From Ryuthela nishihirai (Eukaryota > Arthropoda > Arachnida > Araneae > Heptathelidae), in the NCBI GenBank assembly GCA_038380435.1, contig JAWZYU010000034.1:41788901-41852900 (forward strand): a stretch of DNA of 64,000 nucleotides. Direction: 5' to 3'. The notes beneath the pieces were generated by a model, which was not told where the DNA came from, did not search any database, and was given only the letters and a program-made list of their open reading frames with translations. Made by a program: the position numbers and the translations under genes. Positions within the stretch are counted from its first letter, which is position 1; every line of letters starts with the position of its first letter. Positions 60,566 to 64,000 of the stretch are shown here, piece by piece.

Positions 60566-62050
60566 CACTGAATGGACAATTTATTATACACATCTATCTA
60601 ACAATGTGTGGGTCCACGTTTCACCCTCACAACAGCAGCAACATGTCGTGACAAGGTTGTTTTACCTCTGAGCGGCACTTTTTTGCACACCATGGGCTAA
60701 ATGGCCAGGTCACATGGACCCTGAAAGCTCAGAGAAGGTTGGGGGAGGGGACCCACTGCAACAGCTGTTGGGAGACAGATGGTAGCCTCCCGTCAAGGCC
60801 ATCCAGTGTGTTCTTTAGCGTGCACAGGGTATGGCTCTCCCGCACATGGGGCCACTGCTTAATGTCTCATCCGACGGACGGCGACCTTTCCAAGCCCATC
60901 GGTGTCCCCTACTGACCGTGGACAGGGCGGGGAATTTTGCGGAGATAAATCACAACGCTGACCCAGCTGGGACTCGAACCATGGGAAGTACAGATTACGA
61001 GCCTGGCGCGCTACCGACTGAGCCACCCCCACCCCTTCGCAACAAGGACTACTAGGTGTGGGAAATATTTGGGTGGTATTAGTGCCTATGATTCCAGGAC
61101 ATCCATCCATAAAGTGCCGGGAGTTACTAGTGGTGGGTTTTCGAGTTTGAATGCATCATTCCACTTTGTCCCACAGATGCTCAATAGGATTCAGATCCGG
61201 AAAGTGAGAGGGTTGTGAACTCACTGGAATGCTCCTCCAACCAGTCTTTCGGCAAATGGAAAAGATGGGGCATTGTCTTGTTGAAAGTAGGCATTCAGCT
61301 GTGGGAAACAGATGGCCATGAATTCGTGTAGGTGGTCAGTGTGTATGTCAACGTAGTAGTGATGGTGGTCTCGGTAGGTACGAGGGGGCCCCAAGGTGGC
61401 CCACATAAACTCTTCCCAGAGTGTTACATCACCTCCACTAGCTTGTAGCACCCTGACTTGACAGTTGGAATCCATGGGTCTCGTGGTCAATGCCACACAC
61501 GCAAATATTCAATTGCTGTATTGTAGTTGTAACCTCGATTTATCAGACTAAGCTACCAGTTTCCAGTCTTCTACGGTCCAATAATGATATTCCTTTGCAC
61601 AATGCATCCTCATAGCCTGGGACATGCTGTTAACAAGGTTACTCGATGTGGGCATTGGCTGCCATATCCCAGTCATGCTGTCGTACTTCGAATAATCTGC
61701 ACAAAACTTCGTAACTGCTGTATTGTTGATGTGATCTGCACTGTTGGCCTCTGTTACAATGTTATGATACAGGAGAGGCGGCGCTCACCTCAAACATCAA
61801 CTGCCCGGTTTGCCAGTTTTGATGTAGCTCTGGTACACACACGATGGTTGCACATGGAAATCCCAGATGTTTTATAGTTGCGGATATGGACCACCCCATC
61901 TTCCTTGCACTGACTATCTGCCCATGATCAAACTCACTTGGGTCGCCTTCTTTACTTGTCATAACAGCCACAGATATGCTATACAGCAGGTAAGTATCTG
62001 ACCTATTTATAGCTGCAAGTGGTTTTGGCTGGTTGCATTCTGGTGGAGTC
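60566..62050 (-). mobile_element. Tc1-like element, decayed, containing a SINE
   Basis: The left terminus CACTGAATGGACAATTTATT follows TA (60564-60565) and resembles the termini of the 13804-15380 element. On the minus strand, near the other end, FDHGQIVSARKMGWSISATI (about 61960-61900) matches the N-terminal Tc1 helix-turn-helix; further along, MDSNCQVRVLQASGGDVTLW and HTDHLHEFMAICFPQLNAYF then QQDNAPS (61221-61496) give the DDE core with its aspartate. Frames are broken between them. The right terminus was not found; a SINE begins at 62054. Confidence 0.85.
60657..61036 (-). mobile_element. SINE family A nested in the Tc1-like element
   Basis: Nearly full length, with the head (GGGACTCGAACC on the plus strand) and 3' end. 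Flanks TCGTGACAAGG (60646-60656) and TCGCAACAAGG (61037-61047) are an 11-bp duplication with two mismatches. Confidence 0.92.
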
Positions 62051-62053
62051 AGG

Positions 62054-62403
62054 TGGGGGTGGCTCAGTCTGTAGCATGACAGGCTTGTAATCTGCAGTTC
62101 CCAGTTGGGCCAGTGTTGAGTTATATGTCCACAAAACTCCCTGCCTTGCCCACAGTCAATAGGGAACACTAATGGGCTTGGAAATGCTGCCGTCTGTTGG
62201 ATGGGATGTTAAGCCTAGGTCCTGTGCACATTAAAAAACACGATGGATGGCCTTGATCAGAAACTGCCATCTGTCTCCTAACAGCTGTCCAGTAGGTGCC
62301 CTCCTCGAACCTTTTCTGAGCGTTTGGGATCCACATTACCTGGCCACTTAGCCTATTGTGTGCAAAAAAAAAAAGTGCCGCTCAGAGGTAAAACAACCCA
62401 ACC
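62054..62403 (+). mobile_element. SINE family A
   Basis: Plus-strand copy with GGGGGTGGCTCAGTCTGTAG head; the B box is deleted (GCAGTTCCCAGTTGGGCC). The 3' end is CAGAGGTAAAACAACCCAAC, with an A11 run replacing the usual A6 before GTGCCGCTC. Confidence 0.92.
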
Positions 62404-63254
62404 TAATTCTTGTGGATCAAAGAAATAAATTTCTTTGATATTTGAAATGCAGTGTGGCCAAAACTCGTGGGGATGAAAATGTTTGAGACCCAGTTTAAAA
62501 ATGGAAATGAGCTGCAATATGATACAGTTGCATATTCGTTTAGGAAGAGGGAAAACTAATAAACCCCTTTGGAGACTAGTATATTCTGTAAAGAGATTTT
62601 TTTTAAAGGGAGACAAGCATGAAGACAGATTCAACCATGGAGTTTGAATTACTTTTGAATAGTGATTTATTATTTTTGTGTCAAACCTTTACAAATGCTA
62701 TATATATATATGATATTTATATCACTTTAAATTGTGTGAAATAGTGCTATTTTTACCTTTAAGTTTCGAATAAAGGGAAAATATTGTTTTTTGTTTTCAA
62801 AATGCTCACATGGTGATATTTACTATAGTCAGAAGTTATGGAATACTTGTCTCGTAGTTACTTTATGTTTACTGCCAAATTTTATTCTTGTATTAGGTAC
62901 TTTTTAAAGTATTTAAATTGTAAAATACTAGGAATGCATATTATTATAAATATTAAGAACAGCAAGTACCATATGTTTCAAATTGTATAAATATAATTTT
63001 TGTGCAATTTCAATTCTGCTGTTTTCTTTGTCATTGTAAACTGATGTGACCGTTCCATTCAGTATTGCTATATTGGAGTGGTTGTAAAAAATTTTAGATA
63101 TTAAAATTTGTTGATTTTTAGTGATTTACCGTGTAGTTATATACACCATATTACCATAAGTGTGTGGCTGTTCCATTTTAAGTTGTGATATAGTCAGTCA
63201 GTTTAATTCTTAGCTGTCAATGTAGATTATCTCCACTTATTTGAACTATTTAGC
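62404..63254. other. Intergenic, AT-rich
   Basis: No feature supported. Confidence 0.4.
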
Positions 63255-63475
63255 TGAGTGAGAAAGGACACTAATGGACTTAAAGAAATCACTGCCCAAT
63301 GAAAGACACAAAACGAAGGGAAAATGTATTAGAACCCTAATCTGCGTAGACATTTAAACTTGCTCAATAGATTTTACAGAAATTTGCCATCTGCTCCTAA
63401 CAGCTGTTTAGTGAGTTCTATTCCTCATTCTGTCTGAGCCTTTGGAATACTTGTCATTTAACCCAGATATATGTT
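63255..63475 (+). mobile_element. SINE family A, very old remnant
   Basis: GAGTGAGAAAGGACACTAAT, TTTGCCATCTGCTCCTAACA, GCTGTTTAGTGAGTTC and GTCATTTAACCCA follow the family A order. The head and 3' end are lost. Confidence 0.55.
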
Positions 63476-63689
63476 CTCAAGAATTTTGCCATTTCTAAAT
63501 TAAGGGTTTTATTCAAAAATAAGATTTATTTAAATGTGTCTAAATCGTTTTCAACAACAGTTGCTTAATATGCACTGCACGATATTTAAATTTACCCACC
63601 CAGAAGGATCGAGGAGATAGGGGGGAAATTTTCACACATAACAATACATACTGGCATACCATGATTTAATTTGCAGCCTCTTGTAGTGG

Positions 63690-64000
63690 TTAGAAAATGA
63701 GATAATGCAGTACAAATGTGAGTGCCTCAGCAGGTGGTTGCACCGCCGTGAACGGCAATACGGGGTGGCATGGAGTCATACAGTCGATGGATATGGTCCT
63801 GAGGAATTGCATACGAAGCAGCGTTGACTTGCGCCCATAATTCGAGATTCCGCACTGGCCGGTCAAAGGATTATCATCCAATGTGGTCCCGCAGATTTTC
63901 TATTGGGGATAAAACTGGGAATCGCGCTGGCCATGGCAATGCTAGAACATGCTGCAAACATTGTCTGGAGACCTTTGCAATGTGTACACGGACGTTGTCA
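63690..64000 (-). mobile_element. Tc1-like transposase C-terminal part, running off the window
   Basis: Minus strand from 64000: DNVRVHIAKVSRQCLQHVLA, LPWPARFPVLSPIENLRDHI, then after a frameshift LTGQCGISNYGRK/PVRNLELWAQ and a tail with HIHRLYDSMPPRIAVHGGAT. The DNxRxH and SPIE blocks are the DDE aspartate and downstream motifs of Tc1-type transposases. It is frameshifted and is a different subfamily from the other copies here. Confidence 0.88.

Noticed and set aside
1..64000. CRISPR array or bacterial operon
   Set aside because: No regular direct repeats with unique spacers, no tightly packed frames; spliced genes and SINEs show animal nuclear DNA.

Overview
This is an AT-rich, intron- and transposon-dense stretch of an animal nuclear genome. 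It carries two host genes in divergent orientation, both of which I reassembled exon by exon with matching splice phases. The repeat types point to an invertebrate, probably an arthropod: Tc1-like elements with TA targets, a piggyBac-type element with TTAA targets, hAT MITEs, a Penelope-like element, a compact endonuclease/RT LINE, three tRNA-derived SINE families, and a repeat ending GGGAACACCCTGTATA. That placement is inference; the sequence does not name the species.

Gene 1, minus strand, 28327 down to 2980: RMND1, a mitochondrial inner-membrane DUF155 protein. Ten coding exons encode 399 residues without a break. The last short exon (the final ~10 residues and the stop in relatives) was not found and is probably beyond the left edge. 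Gene 2, plus strand, 37539-56074: an SLC15A4/SLC15A3-type proton-coupled peptide/histidine transporter. Seven coding exons give 614 residues, with an N-terminal acidic dileucine sorting motif, stop codon and poly(A) signal. The ~9 kb between the two start codons should hold both promoters but contains much repeat sequence.

Layout. 1-2979: Tc1 fragment, SINEs and a SINE-born 111-bp minisatellite. 2980-28327: RMND1, with introns filled by a nearly intact 3.66-kb LINE, two Tc1 elements, a piggyBac-type element and many SINEs. 28328-37538: intergenic, with a palindromic Penelope-end fragment, a degenerate second LINE and short tandem duplications. 37539-56074: the transporter gene. Its first intron holds a head-to-head Penelope-like dimer, a 90/180-bp satellite, three hAT MITEs (two packed onto one target site) and a duplicated copy of the exon 2 splice-donor region. 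56075-64000: downstream intergenic sequence with SINEs and two Tc1 remnants.

The most notable structures are several nested insertions dated by target-site duplications; a head-to-head Penelope-like pair flanked by one 11-bp duplication; two hAT MITEs sharing three copies of CTCTAAAT; and a 12-nt match between the 3' ends of the LINE and SINE family B. No CRISPR, operon or bacterial feature is present.
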